NCBI RefSeq assembly: GCF_901933205.1
Contig: NC_044574.1
Coordinates: 22,801,733 to 22,865,732, forward strand
From: Camarhynchus parvulus
Taxonomy: Eukaryota > Chordata > Aves > Passeriformes > Thraupidae
Direction of reading: 5' to 3'
DNA: 64,000 bases
Positions 13,373-24,850 of this stretch are shown one piece after another. The notes under the pieces were generated by a model. That model did not search any database and was not told the DNA's origin. It saw only the letters and a program-made list of their open reading frames with translations. Position numbers and translations under genes: made by a program. How positions within the stretch are numbered: the stretch's first letter is position 1; every line of letters begins with the position of its first letter.

Positions 13373-14648
13373 GTGAATTCAAACCTTCAGAAGGGCACAA
13401 ATCACCCTTTTTTGCAGTGGAAGCATAGGTGGGGATCAGGACTGCTCTGTGCAAGGGCAATCAGGGCATCAGGAGAGACCTAAGAGCCAGACCAGATTGT
13501 CAGACTTTGGGATGGGAAACAGAAGTGTGAGGGATGATCCAAGGAAATACAGAGTAAGACAGCAGCAGCACTTGGCAGCAGTGCAGAGGATGTGTAATCC
13601 AGGCCTCCTGACAATGTCTAATGCCCTTTGCACTGGATAGCAATAACCCCCTTCCAAACCAAAGCTAATGTTTATCTGAGCCTGCTACGTCTCCCTGGTT
13701 TGTGTAGGATATCCTCCCCAGTCATCTTCTACATATCCCTGCACCTCAGACTGACTTTCCTCATGGCTTTCTCTTGTTAGAGCTGAACATGATTTGGCAA
13801 CATAGCACCAGGGAGATAATTTCTTTCCTTAAACAATAGTTTAACAGCACAAAACAAGCTCTGAAGGAATAGAGTTCTTCTGCAAGGGGGACATAAAACC
13901 CCTGCTTGCAGGTACCTCAGTAACTGCCACGTGTGTCTCAGCAGACCTCAGCTCAGGTGCCATCAGGAGCTCATCTGGCAGTATTGCACTGAGGCTCTCA
14001 TTCTCTGTTAAATTTTGTGTTGTTCTGTAATACTTCTACATATCCAGAACTGTGACCATGGCGTTCACCGTGATGGTGCTGACAAGACTCCTGCACTGAG
14101 GAGTCTGAGATAGTAGAAGGATGCGACATCTGCCCACATATAGGAATAAGTGTGTAATTAAACACTTTCACACTATGATCAGTGTGTGGGACTCTGGCTC
14201 CAGTGAGGTTTGATATAATTAGATTAAACAGTGGTAAAAGGCCACCAAGGCTGGAAGATCAAAGCCCAAAACCTTGCTTAGGAGGCGCCTAATAAGAGAG
14301 CAAAAGGCTTAAATGCCTTTGATTCACCTCTTTGGCATACGTTACGTAACAACACTTTCTCTACCTGACCACATGCTACTTTTCAAGAGGCATTCTGCTC
14401 CATTCAAAGCAAAGCTGATTCTTTTCAAGATTGGTATTACACAATATTAGTGGGGGAGGGTGTGAAAGGCAGGATGTTAGGGAGGATATCATCTGACATC
14501 CAGGCAAAGGGTGCTTATTTCAGCTGTAAAAGCAACAGAGGCGATATTTTGAAATCCAAATGTCTCCAGAAACAGAAAGAATGATGGTTCTCCCTTTATA
14601 ATACATGTTCATAAATAAAATGATTGTTGACAAATGAGTTTTAAGCCC
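13373..14648. other. Intron-like stretch, no feature recognised
   Basis: No gene or repeat identified. If exon A is real this is the start of its downstream intron. Confidence 0.35.
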
Positions 14649-15329
14649 TGTCTTGGTTTGAAAAGACAGGTATCTGCTAAGGAAGGCAGGAGCTTCCCTT
14701 GAAATGGAAAACATAATCACCCTCCCTCTGATTATTATAATTTTCAAATTAAAGGACTCTCAGGCAAAGATACAGGAGTAAGAATAACAATTCTTTACTA
14801 GGAAAAATAAAAATAAAAATGCAGTAATACAAAACACCACTGACAGAGTCAGAATACAACCTGACACCCTGTGGGTCAGGGTGTTAGTAGCAGTCCAATT
14901 GAAATGGTGGCTGCAGTCCTCCTGGAATAACAGATGTGATTCTGTTGAAGCAGTGATCTTGTAGAAGGGTGGAGTTTTCCTCTGAAGGTCCAGGGGTGGT
15001 GTAGATGGGCCTGGTCTTCCTCTGAGAATCCAGTAGAGAAGAAAGCTATTCCTCTGGGAATCCAGTGGGAAAAGGCTGCTGTGGTGTTCCAAACCTCAGA
15101 TTATATCCAGTTAGGAATGCTTGGCTCCTCCCCCTGGGTGAAGCATCTCCCAGTGGGGTGACGTGATTTTATCAGCCATGCAGTGACACTCTCTGGCCCA
15201 TTAACAGAAGAGATCTCCGGGAGGGAGGATTGGTTGTGGAAGAGATAAAGAAAACTGCCCCACCTGGTTTTAACAGATGGCAATAGAATACACACCCCTG
15301 ACCGCATCTTGCTTTTGCAACCTAAGGCA
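14649..15329 (-). mobile_element. Solo LTR, passerine ERVL-like, with 5-bp target duplication
   Basis: On the minus strand the element starts TGCCTTAGGTTGCAAAAGC and ends TTTTCAAACCAAGACA, so it has TG...CA ends. It carries a TATA-like GGATATAATCTGAGG, then repeated 'CTGGATTCCCAGAGGAA' type blocks, and an AT-rich 3' part. The flanking 5-mers are identical, AGCCC at 14644-14648 and AGCCC at 15330-15334, which fixes both ends and indicates insertion followed by LTR-LTR recombination. I know this LTR type from songbird genomes; the exact family name cannot be given without a search. The 110-codon and 68-codon frames inside are not genes. Confidence 0.92.
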
Positions 15330-16812
15330 AGCCCATCAGATTTAAGAGAGGTGAATTTTTAAATTGGCAGACAGCCATTCATGTTCTAGATTCAAATTCA
15401 TCTAAACATGTAGTTGTTGCTGGAACTCAGCTTTCATTCTCCCTCTTGACTATAAACAAATAAATCAATCCAAATTTTGTACTGGACCTCATTGATGCCT
15501 TTTGGCCTGAGTTTGGTTCAGTAAATGAAGGGATATGAAAAAAAAAGCAACCTTTTTTGTACCAAAATCAAGAAAAAGTAAATAACTGAAAGGAGCATCC
15601 CAGTGCAGCCAAAAACTGTTTCCAGTTGTGAAATCCCTGCATAAGCAGTCCTGCTTTTTATGATTGTTATGATGTTCTTTATGTAATGATAGAGAAGCAT
15701 TATGTGCAGCAATCAATTGTTATGGTTCCTTGCTTTCTGGAATTTTGTTCTGGGGGGAGGTTGACCCGGTTAGAAGCACAACAAGGCAAACTACTGCATT
15801 TGATTTATAACCCCTCACATTGCAGGTGTGAGAGAGCTGGGAGCAGTTACATGGAGCTTCATTATCCCGCACTGTAAAGCAGATAGACTTTTTGAATTAA
15901 AAGAAAAAGCCTAGTTTTCAAAACAGTCTACTCAATTATTTTTTTTTCTTCTTCTGAAATGTAAGAAGTTGAGAAGGCCTGTAGGCAACTTCATAAGGAC
16001 TGCATGAGTAGCACTGATTATGTGTCCCTGGAGAGGCCAAGAAAACAGGAAAGGGAGCCAGCCAAGAGGCATATTTAAGAGAAGGTTCTCAAACTTCCCT
16101 ATTACCTTTGGGATTGTTTCCAAATTCTAAAGCTAAGAAAGAAAAACCTGGACTTGGCAAAATAAATAATCTGCACTGTACAATATGTTGTGTCCCAGGA
16201 TGATTTGTGACATTTAGTAATACTGTGTGTCATGAACAACACTGAGAGAATAATCCACAGAAATACAGCTGCTTGAAAATTGCAGCTAAGACCACTTGTA
16301 AATGAACAATTAAATCAAAATTTTGCCTACTTTATAAGCAGTGTAACACAAAAAGCCAATGTTTTCTGTTCACAAAAGAGCTATTGCAAAAGGGAAATCT
16401 CAAAAATATTCTTACTGGATATTACTTGGAAGGGATCGTTTTGATATTTTTCATAATTTGTCATTTTAATTTTAAGATGGTTGTGACTAGGAGAAATTAT
16501 TCTCATTATATAATTCCTTATTATTAATTAGACTTAGAGTGGTCTTACTGGCACAAATATGCAAGAAAAGCAAGTTTCGTATTGTACTTCCTCCAAATGG
16601 CCATATACAGATGGTTCTTGCAATTGTTTTCTCACAGATACCCTGATTATACCCAGTTTAAACTTAATCTACAAGGAAAGGAAAGACATTTACATTATTC
16701 AAGAGAGTTGAGATGTATTTACCTCTTTCTGCCCAGCACTGGTCATGTGTGTGGGGCACTATCCTTAAACAGTAATAGGGAAAAATGGCTTTTATCACCT
16801 ACTCTCCACTGC
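15330..16812. other. Noncoding stretch, no gene recognised
   Basis: AT-rich intron-like or intergenic DNA. No feature identified. Confidence 0.4.
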
Positions 16813-16947
16813 TTGGGTTTTTTGGGGGGTTTTGGTTTGGTTTGGTTTGGTTTTGGTGGGGTTTTTTTGGGTTTTTGGGGTTTTTTTTTGTTTTGTTTTG
16901 GTTTTTGTTGTTGTTGTTGTTTTTGTTTTTGTTTTTGTTTTTTTTTG
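16813..16947 (+). repeat. G/T-rich low-complexity tract
   Basis: About 135 bp composed almost entirely of T and G: runs of GGTTT, then GGGG/TTTTTT blocks, then GTT and GTTTTT units. Several G runs of three or more fall close together in the first half, so G-quadruplex formation is conceivable. The long open frame across it (Phe/Gly/Cys-rich) is an artefact of composition. Confidence 0.95.
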
Positions 16948-18699
16948 AAAGACCTAGTGGAAAAAAGACTTCTTTGTATTGGAAATTTCCTTCAACAAAT
17001 ATTTTTACATTTTTTTAACCATCTCAATATGTTTACAATGTCTAGCAAAAGTAAAGTTAGCATTTATTTGCCATAAATCTGTAGCTTTTATTGATAACAC
17101 CTCAGGAGAAACTTTTCTATGATACCTAAGCCATGTGCAGCGTTTAAATATCTGTAATTAATGTAATACCATGAAAGGTGATGTAATTAAAAACATTTAT
17201 AGACTATGGTTATAGGAGTAATGGACTTTTAGAAAGCTATTTTTGTCAGTAAAACAAAAGAGGAAAGAGAAATTTGCTTCCAGTTAAGATTTTATATCTT
17301 TATAATAAGCTTGAGCTACACTTCAGCCAAGTTTGAGGGAATGTTACCTTGTGGGAAGGACAATGTCCATGGTGAACTGAGGAACTACCTGCTGGTTTTG
17401 GGCTCTTTCCATGCCATCATTTACTTTCTAGCACAGGTTATGTGCTTGCTGCTGCTATGCACTATTTACACCATCATGTATGCAATATGATTAACACGCC
17501 AGCAGTGCAACTGCAATAAACCTGGATAATCCTTGCCCTAACACTTTTAAATTCATTGTGGATAATAACTATATACACTCCAGCATTATCTCAGATTTAA
17601 ATTCTCATGAATTTTCATCATACCTCTCAACAATTATATCCCTGTTACAGACCAAATAGTGTCTTTTGCACATGCATATTTCCTGGAGACTGTAGTAGAA
17701 AATATGCAGGAGAAAAAAATGGCCCAGTGCCCCAGCAGAGAATCTTGTGAGTTTGTGTTTGTGCAAGAGAGATGCTCAGTCTGTTACAAGAGGTCTTAAC
17801 ACAACCTAAATAAAATACAGTGCAGAAAGTAAAAGGTACAGTGCATGAAGTCAGAATAAGATTTGTTTGAAAATTGTAATCTGATTATCTATTACATGCT
17901 TTCCCATTCTAATGCAGACTACATCTTTGTTAACATAGATATTGAAGGGAATAATCCCATGTACAGCCATATCCTTACCAGATCACCACTGCACACATTT
18001 GCAGTGACCAATACCTGGACTCGGCTTTCCCTGGAGCACTTTTTCTAGTGTGCTCCAGGGCCAGCCCTGGCACTTCCCTGCTCTTACATGGGTACTTTCC
18101 ATGGCCCACATCCAAATGTAGTAAAGGTATTCTCCTCTGCTCCATCAGCCCTGCCACCCTTTGTCTGCTGATGAAGGGCTTTTCAAGGACACTGTGAATG
18201 CCAAACTGACAGCCTTCCAAGAAACTACATCCATTTCCATTGCTGCTACTTAACAAATTAATGCTTAATATGGTGTTAGAATAGTGATAGACCATGGTCC
18301 ACATGCTGTCCTGGCTTAATGGAATAATGAACTACCCCACAGTTGGAGATGTGTATCTGCATATATGTATGTGGCAGAATAATATTTTGCACAAAAAAAA
18401 AGAAGTATTTTCCCAACCTTACTTTAAGCATCTTCCTTTTTCTGGCTTTAAAATTTGCCATGTATTTAAAGAAACAAAAATCTCCCCACCAGGTTGAAGA
18501 CTACAAAATCTCTGACAGAGTAATCCTGCTATGGTGTGTGCAGAGAAGCAGAACCTCAGGGGGACTCTGAGGAGGTGAGCTTTGTACCACTCACATTGTA
18601 AAAATTGTTTAGAGCCCACTTCTTACAAAAAGCCTGCAACTTTTGTTTTGTAATTAAGAGCTCTGCAAAGGCTTTACACTTCCATTTTGAAGTGAAATA
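16948..18699. other. Noncoding stretch, no gene recognised
   Basis: AT-rich DNA without recognisable features. Open frames near 17975-18304 show no family motif. Confidence 0.4.
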
Positions 18700-18864
18700 T
18701 TGCCCAGAGAGTTTGTGGATTCCCCACCCCTGTAGATGTTCAACACTAGACTGGATGGGGGTCTGAGTAACCCGGTCTAGTGGAAGGTTCCCTGCCCATA
18801 GCAGGAGAGTTGCTAGATGATCTTTAGGGCCACTTGCAACCCAAACCACTCTGATTCTATGAAA
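18700..18864 (+). mobile_element. CR1 LINE 3' end, plus orientation
   Basis: Contains TTGCCCAGAGAGTTTGTGGA, AACCCGGTCTAGTGGAAGG, CCTGCCCATAGCAGGAGAGT, GATGATCTTTAGGGCCAC and the tail ATTCTATGAAAT, all hallmark 3' blocks of avian CR1. Heavily 5'-truncated, with the typical short tail at the right. Confidence 0.93.
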
Positions 18865-21800
18865 TACCAGTTCCTCTTGTGTTTATCTAGCAAGATCTGA
18901 ACTCTTGCAAACACAGGGGGTCCAGGAAAGTAGAGTGTTTCCTCTCAGCACAGTGCATGGCAGGCATTGTGTCAGAAGCTACTCTGGCTGTATCACTAGG
19001 GTTGGTGAGGAAAGACTTATGCCTCCCTCTTTGTACCTGCTCAGGGGACACCCAGCCACCACCACTGTTATAATAGAGTTCCCAGGAAAAACAGGAGGAA
19101 GTATTCTTTGTTAAAGATTAATTTGGCTCATTGTGGCTCTTTAATATTGAAATAAGTAAGGAGGCACAGAAGAGCCTTTGCTCTTTGCTCTTGAGCTAAT
19201 AAATAATAATAATAATTTCTGGGAGAGCCAGGCTCAAGTTTTTCCCCAGGTGTCCCCACATCACCTCAACATAACTTTTACCCTCTGGAATTTTCCTGCC
19301 TCTCCCATTTCATGGCCCCTCCTCCCAGCCCGGGCTGCTGCCTCCCTCTCAGGCAGCCCCAGGCTGAGGTATGGGTGCCTTTGCAGGGCACTGCTCCCAC
19401 TCCAGTGCTCCCCACCCCTGCCCAAGGCAGGAACTTACCTGAGGACAGAGATTCCTGACTTGTGAGGCACATGCATGCTTGGTGCCAGGAGGGTGGGAAG
19501 CCACTCTCAGCACCTTTAGGGGTGCAGCACCATGTGTCTGCCCTTCACCCTCACCCTGACCTGTTTAAAGAGAGAACCTCTTCTCCAGAGCCATTGGAGT
19601 GCCTCTTGGCCCATTCCCAAAGGAACTTCACATTGACCCCTGAAGATGGTGGTGGTACCTCTTCCACTGCCTCTCTGAGTTACTTTTGAGAATTTTCCCT
19701 TTGCTACATGGGGAAGGGCTGGTGTATAGATGTAGAGCCAGGGCTGCACAAATCTATGCATTTGCAAAGTTTTTTGTTCCTTCTTAAATCATCTAAAGGA
19801 GGTTAGAAGCTTATAATTGAGGTTTTAAAAGGAGAGGAGAAATCCACATAAAATGCTCATAGAAGTGTTTATCAGGGCTTTATACAGAAGGATGCTTTAA
19901 AAAATCCTAATAGGTATGAAATGAATGAGCATTTTCCCCCTCAGTATCTTGATTCATACCTGAAAATTTATGTTAGAAGGTATTCTACAAAGTATGTCAT
20001 AAGTGTTTCAGTTTTAGTGTAGAGTTCAAGTTACAGTAGAATAAACACCTGAGCAATGTAAACATGCATGACCTAAGAAAAGCAAAGAAAACCTAAGCAT
20101 GAGGCTAAGAAAAGGAAAAAAAGTGCTTTTCTTCTTTCTCACTAGTTTTTCCTCCAAGATATGTTTTTTACCCCCAGTACCTAATCAAAGAGGCTTCTTA
20201 ATACTTTGGTGCTAAGTTATGGCTCCTCCATCAGAGGACTGTTAGGCAGAAGACAACAAGGGTATTTACTTTCCCTCCTTATTGTTTTGCTTTTTCTCCT
20301 AGATAAACCATAACCTGGCTGGCTACATGATTTGAGTGCCAAAAGGCGGTTTGCAAGGCCAGTAGTGAGCAGGCATGTTGTGGTGGCCTCACTTATGCAA
20401 CCTAAAGAGCTCTGTGAAAGCTGTGGCAGTTCACATCACCCCACCTTCCAGCTAACCTAGAAATATTCTGTCCAGTCTTGCCTTATGCAAACCCACAATA
20501 CACCCAGCACAACAACTTGCTGCAGCACTCAGAGGAAGCATAAATTCAGTTCTCAGAAGTGAGGAATACTTGTACTCTCAAGCCAGTGATTTTCAGGCAT
20601 GTTTCCAGAAATATATTATTCTTCTTAAGAAGGATATTCTCTAATACCAGGCTTTGAGATTTGCAGAGTGATAGTAGTATAGCCCAAATGAACAATTAAA
20701 ATTTGGCAGACTACTGTTCACTTCCCATTTAGAATCACAAGAACAATGTCAGAGTTTTATTTGATTAACATCCACTATCTGTAGTGATCAAAGGACTATG
20801 TCTAAAAAATTAGCATTTTAGGAGGTCTTTGATAGTCAGCAATAAAATTCTCATACTTAGTCTGAAATCATTCCCATCTGCATTCTTTATTTGCATATAA
20901 TTTATGAAGTATCATTAATGAAATCAAAGAGTAAGCACACCTAAAGCATCCATCCAACACAAAACAGAGACTCCAGATAATTAGGGCAACTGCTATTATT
21001 TTACTTCTGTGCCCCTTCTGTAATTAGTATTGTTTGTAGTTGAAAAGGGAAAGAATCAAAGACTTTTCAGAAAATACTGTTTTAGTCCCACCTTATTTCA
21101 CAATATCTTGTTTTAATCACACCTTATGCTTTGTAGGTGGCTTCTGAGCAAACTAAGTTTGACTCCCTTCAATGGCAGTCTATGATTAATGGCTTCATTA
21201 TGTAGTTCATGTCCAGGAAATGAAAATTTAGACTTCAGACAGAGTTCTACCTGCTAAAGGATTTATTCCTATATTATCAACAGAAATCAAAGAACATTAC
21301 TTTTCCAGCAAACACCACTTTTCTATTTAAGGGAGTAGCATTATTTATTGACCATCAGTATCCTGCAGAAGTCAGGGAGCACAAAAGGTAAGGAACAATT
21401 AGTGTAGCAAGAGTTGGCTTCAGCTAATTTCCAACACCAAGACTATGCAGTATAGAATATCCTTTTATGAATATGAACTTTATAGCATATTGCATTAGCC
21501 TACTAATACCACAAGGAATGTGTTTTTTTGGGTTTATGCAGTTTTAAAGAAGACTGTTAAGGACATATCCATCATTTATTACTTCTGATGGAAAATTGTA
21601 TTTCACCAAATCAAACTTTTAATAGAAGAAAATTGTAGGTATTTCACACTTACACACACACACATATTAAAAAAATGTGTACGATAAAAGCACAAAGTTT
21701 ATAGCTTTCAGACCGGGACTGAGTGTTTTCCATTTGGAGTTACAGACCTGTTTTCATCTGGTAATGATAACATTTGCCCCTGTTCCCACCTCTCCTCTGA

Positions 21801-21947
21801 TCCTGGCTGCCTGGCCATAAACACACCCGAGTGCACCTGCAGAGATTGTGCTGAAGCAGCCACCTCCCTGAGCAGCCAGCTTGGCCCACATCTGCTGTAG
21901 CAAAAAGCTGCATCCATGGAAAATCCACAGGAGCTGAGCACTGAGCT
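18865..21947. other. Noncoding stretch, one weak exon-like segment
   Basis: No recognised gene. On the minus strand an acceptor-like TTTAAACAG near 19567 and a donor-like CCTCAG|GTAAGTT near 19441 enclose about 125 bp with one open frame. This part (19200-19700) is GC-richer than its surroundings. The amino-acid sequence is not recognisable and the case is weak. Confidence 0.3.
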
Positions 21948-21986
21948 CATGCCATGCCATGCCATGCCATGCCATGCCATGCCATG
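21948..21986. repeat. (CATGC)n microsatellite, about 8 copies
   Basis: A perfect pentanucleotide array. Read on the minus strand it gives GCATG repeats, translated as runs of Met-Ala-Trp-His-Gly, which explains the odd open frames over it. Confidence 0.97.
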
Positions 21987-22086
21987 AGGAGGTGAGGGGC
22001 TGTCGTTTTCTTTATGTGTCCTTCCAGCTGCAGCTCCTCTGGGACCACGAGAGGAGTGTGTGCTGCCTGGTGCACAGGTGGCTCAC

Positions 22087-22181
22087 CACAACCTCGGGCT
22101 GCTCCTTCACCAGGGCCATGAGAGCACAGTGACAGTCCAGGGGAAGTGGTGGCCCCTTCAACAGCAGCTTGAAGATGCTCA
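22087..22181 (-). CDS. Exon-like segment on the minus strand, 95 bp, unidentified
   Basis: On the minus strand CCTCTCTTCCAG|T and GTTGTG|GTGAGCC bound a 95-bp segment with one open frame, 2 nt plus 31 codons, including SIFKLLLKGPPLPLDCHCAL and then MALVKEQPEVV. The frame stays open for about 66 codons from upstream of the acceptor to a stop near 22020. The composition (Leu-rich, helix-like, few low-complexity residues) is more protein-like than most frames here. I do not recognise the family. A further minus-strand frame at 23816-24019 with splice-like boundaries may or may not belong with it. It could be an exon, a pseudogene fragment or chance. Confidence 0.25.
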
Positions 22182-22189
22182 CTGGAAGA

Positions 22190-24726
22190 GAGGAGCCTTC
22201 ATGTTCCCAGGATCAAGGTAGGGCCCATCCTCCTGCATTTTTCTCAGACATTTCAAAACAGGAAAGGCCAAAATTTTGTCATAATTAATGATGTTTTGTC
22301 TTTCTCAGTGCTCAAAGTAACCGGTTTACAAAGACGAGAACTAAAGCTAGTGATAATAGAGAAAGCACTTACACTGAGCAGCATTTACCTGGGATGTGAT
22401 AAGAGGCGATCTCCTTCATGTGTCTAATAGGGACTACTTTCAATCTAGTCAGTAATTAGCTGGCCAATAAAATTAGAGCGTTTGGCACTAGAATTAATGG
22501 CACTGTTTTCTCTTACTGAACTTTGGAGCAGGGAGATGAAAAGCAGAACTGTGAATGCCTCAGTGTATCAGAAATGTATTCTTTCATTCCCTGCACAAGT
22601 GATAGACTGTGCAGTAGTACCCATTGCAGACTCCAGTGTCCCACAGCAATAGTCACAAGGAAAGAAATCTCCCCACAGCCTCCGTCATCTATGAGACACA
22701 GATGGACAAAATTTTAAAATTGATATTGAAATCAAGATTCAAAAATATTGTGGCAACCTAAGTAAAAACAGGTTTTCAGAAGTCAATTTTTCAAAGCAGC
22801 ATACAGAAAGCATGAAAGCTGACAATCACTCAGTGATTTGCAGGAACTTGATAGCATCAGTGTAGACTATCTTACAACTTGTCCCTTCTTGCATTGGCAG
22901 AAGTGGCTGTATTTCTTTTCCGAAATTAATAAATTATAATGCCAAAAGCAATACTTAAAATAAACTTTAAGCAATATTTAAATAAATCTCATGTTTGGCA
23001 AATTGCTCATGCGTAGAAATAAAGTAGAATAGTCCCACAATCACCCGATGCAACAGTGGATTGCAGGACAGTAGCAGAAACTGAAATTGCAACAGTAGTG
23101 GTTTTAGGTTTAGATTAACTGCAAAGGATTTCTGCAATCATTCTGCAGGTTCTGTGCAACACAGTGAGACCCTGAAGTTTCAAGACAAGTTGATGACAAC
23201 TCACCTGCATGTCAGCTACCCAAAGTAGTACACAGAATATGGAAAGACAGCAAAATGTGACTAGGAAAACACATCCAAATTTGTCTCTCTGGGATTACAA
23301 CTGTCTCGATATTTTGTGCATTAGTGATACCACACATGACATGACAGGGGTTTTTCTTATGCACTGAAATGTTTACAAATTAGATATTTGCCATGTGAAA
23401 CATTGACTCCTGCAAAGTGTGTACCACTAGTCCTCAGAAACCAGTTTCAAAGAAGAATTCAAGTTTAAGGACAATAGTTTTTGAATAGTCACAACATTCC
23501 CACACAGAATTCCCAAAACTGGTTAGGCAGGTGAATGATGCCGGGCAGAGAGTACCATTTTAACTCAAACCTTTAAAGCCTTTTGTCAAAACTGTCAATA
23601 TCTCAGCATGTGAGTATGCTGTGAGTGATGATGTCACACCAAGTAGACAGTTGCCATCACTTAGAAGTGCTCCTCCAAGGATACCAAATCAGGCTATTGA
23701 AGATGCACTGCTAATAAAACTGTCCACACATCATAAGGCAGGAGTACTGTAATTCTACTGGTCTTCAGTACAAAATACCAAAGTTGATGAATTTTCTAGT
23801 TAGTTTGTAGAGAGATCATTTGGTCCATGTGTTTGCTAGCCTAACACTGACCCTTCTCTTTTTCTGGCTGAGGGCATGGACCCAGAACAGTACTATCTGT
23901 GCTGCTGAGCTGCCAGCCCCGGGGAGCACCTGTCCCTCTGGCAGCAGCTTCTCAGGCAGGTCTGAATGAAGAGCAGCATGTACAGTGCCTGACAGGAACC
24001 TGTGAGAGTGCATCAGCACCTGCTGGTTAGCCTGCTGCAGTCAGTAGCTGTATGGGGATAATTTGTATATGTATATTAACTGGGTTTAACTGAAGCACAG
24101 GATCTCTCCCAGGCTTTGTCGAAAATCCTTCTGATGAGAAAGGAAAGCCTTTTACATCTCCAGCTCACCAAACAGCCATCTCATTCAAAGCATCAGCACA
24201 GCTCTCCTATAAACTCCTGCACTATTTTCCATGTTTAAAGAGCACGTGTTGACTGGCAGCAGCTGAGACATGCTAAAAGCTGCCCAAGAAGCATGAAAAG
24301 TGGCATCAGACTGTGTGAGCCTTCAATAATCCACTAATCTTTTTGAACACATTCTTTTGTTTCGGCAGACTTTAGTCATTAGACTTGACAGGTTTCACAT
24401 ATTACAAAACTGATCATTATTGTGTAGCTGGCTAATCCTCAGTTGGAGGAAAGATTGATTTTTAAACTAATATAAAAAGGCTGTCAACTTAAGCAAGGAG
24501 GCTCTGTGTTTCTAAGCACATGATATATTTTGCTTTTACAGCATTATCAGAGATGATGCAAATGATAGGTATATTTACAGAAAAGGGAAAATGCATATAC
24601 TGTGAGCACAAAACTGCTTCACAGCCAATGATCAAAGTAGAAATGGGTGTGTTTGTCTGTGAACATTCACTCATGGTCAGTTAGATGACAGGTTTGTTTT
24701 AGTAGGCACTTCTGTAAAGACAAACG
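22190..24726. other. Noncoding stretch, no gene recognised
   Basis: AT-rich DNA. Apart from the unassigned minus-strand frame at 23816-24019, nothing is visible. Confidence 0.35.
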
Positions 24727-24850
24727 TAGAATCATAGAATCATCTAGGTTGGAAATCACCCTAAATATCATCAAATCCAACTGTTCACCCAGCACTGCCG
24801 AGTTCATCATTAAGCCATGTTCCTAAGTACCATGTCTACATACCCTAATA
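24727..24850 (-). mobile_element. CR1 LINE 3' tip, minus orientation
   Basis: Begins TAGAATCATAGAATCATCTA, then GGTTGGAAATCACCCTAAAT and ATCATCAAATCCAACTGTTC, which is the reverse complement of the extreme 3' end of CR1. Only the last 120 bp or so are present. Confidence 0.9.

Noticed and set aside
14760..15092. 110-codon minus-strand frame
   Set aside because: It lies wholly inside the solo LTR at 14649-15329.
16582..17076. 164-codon frame rich in Phe, Gly and Cys
   Set aside because: It is the translation of the G/T low-complexity tract.
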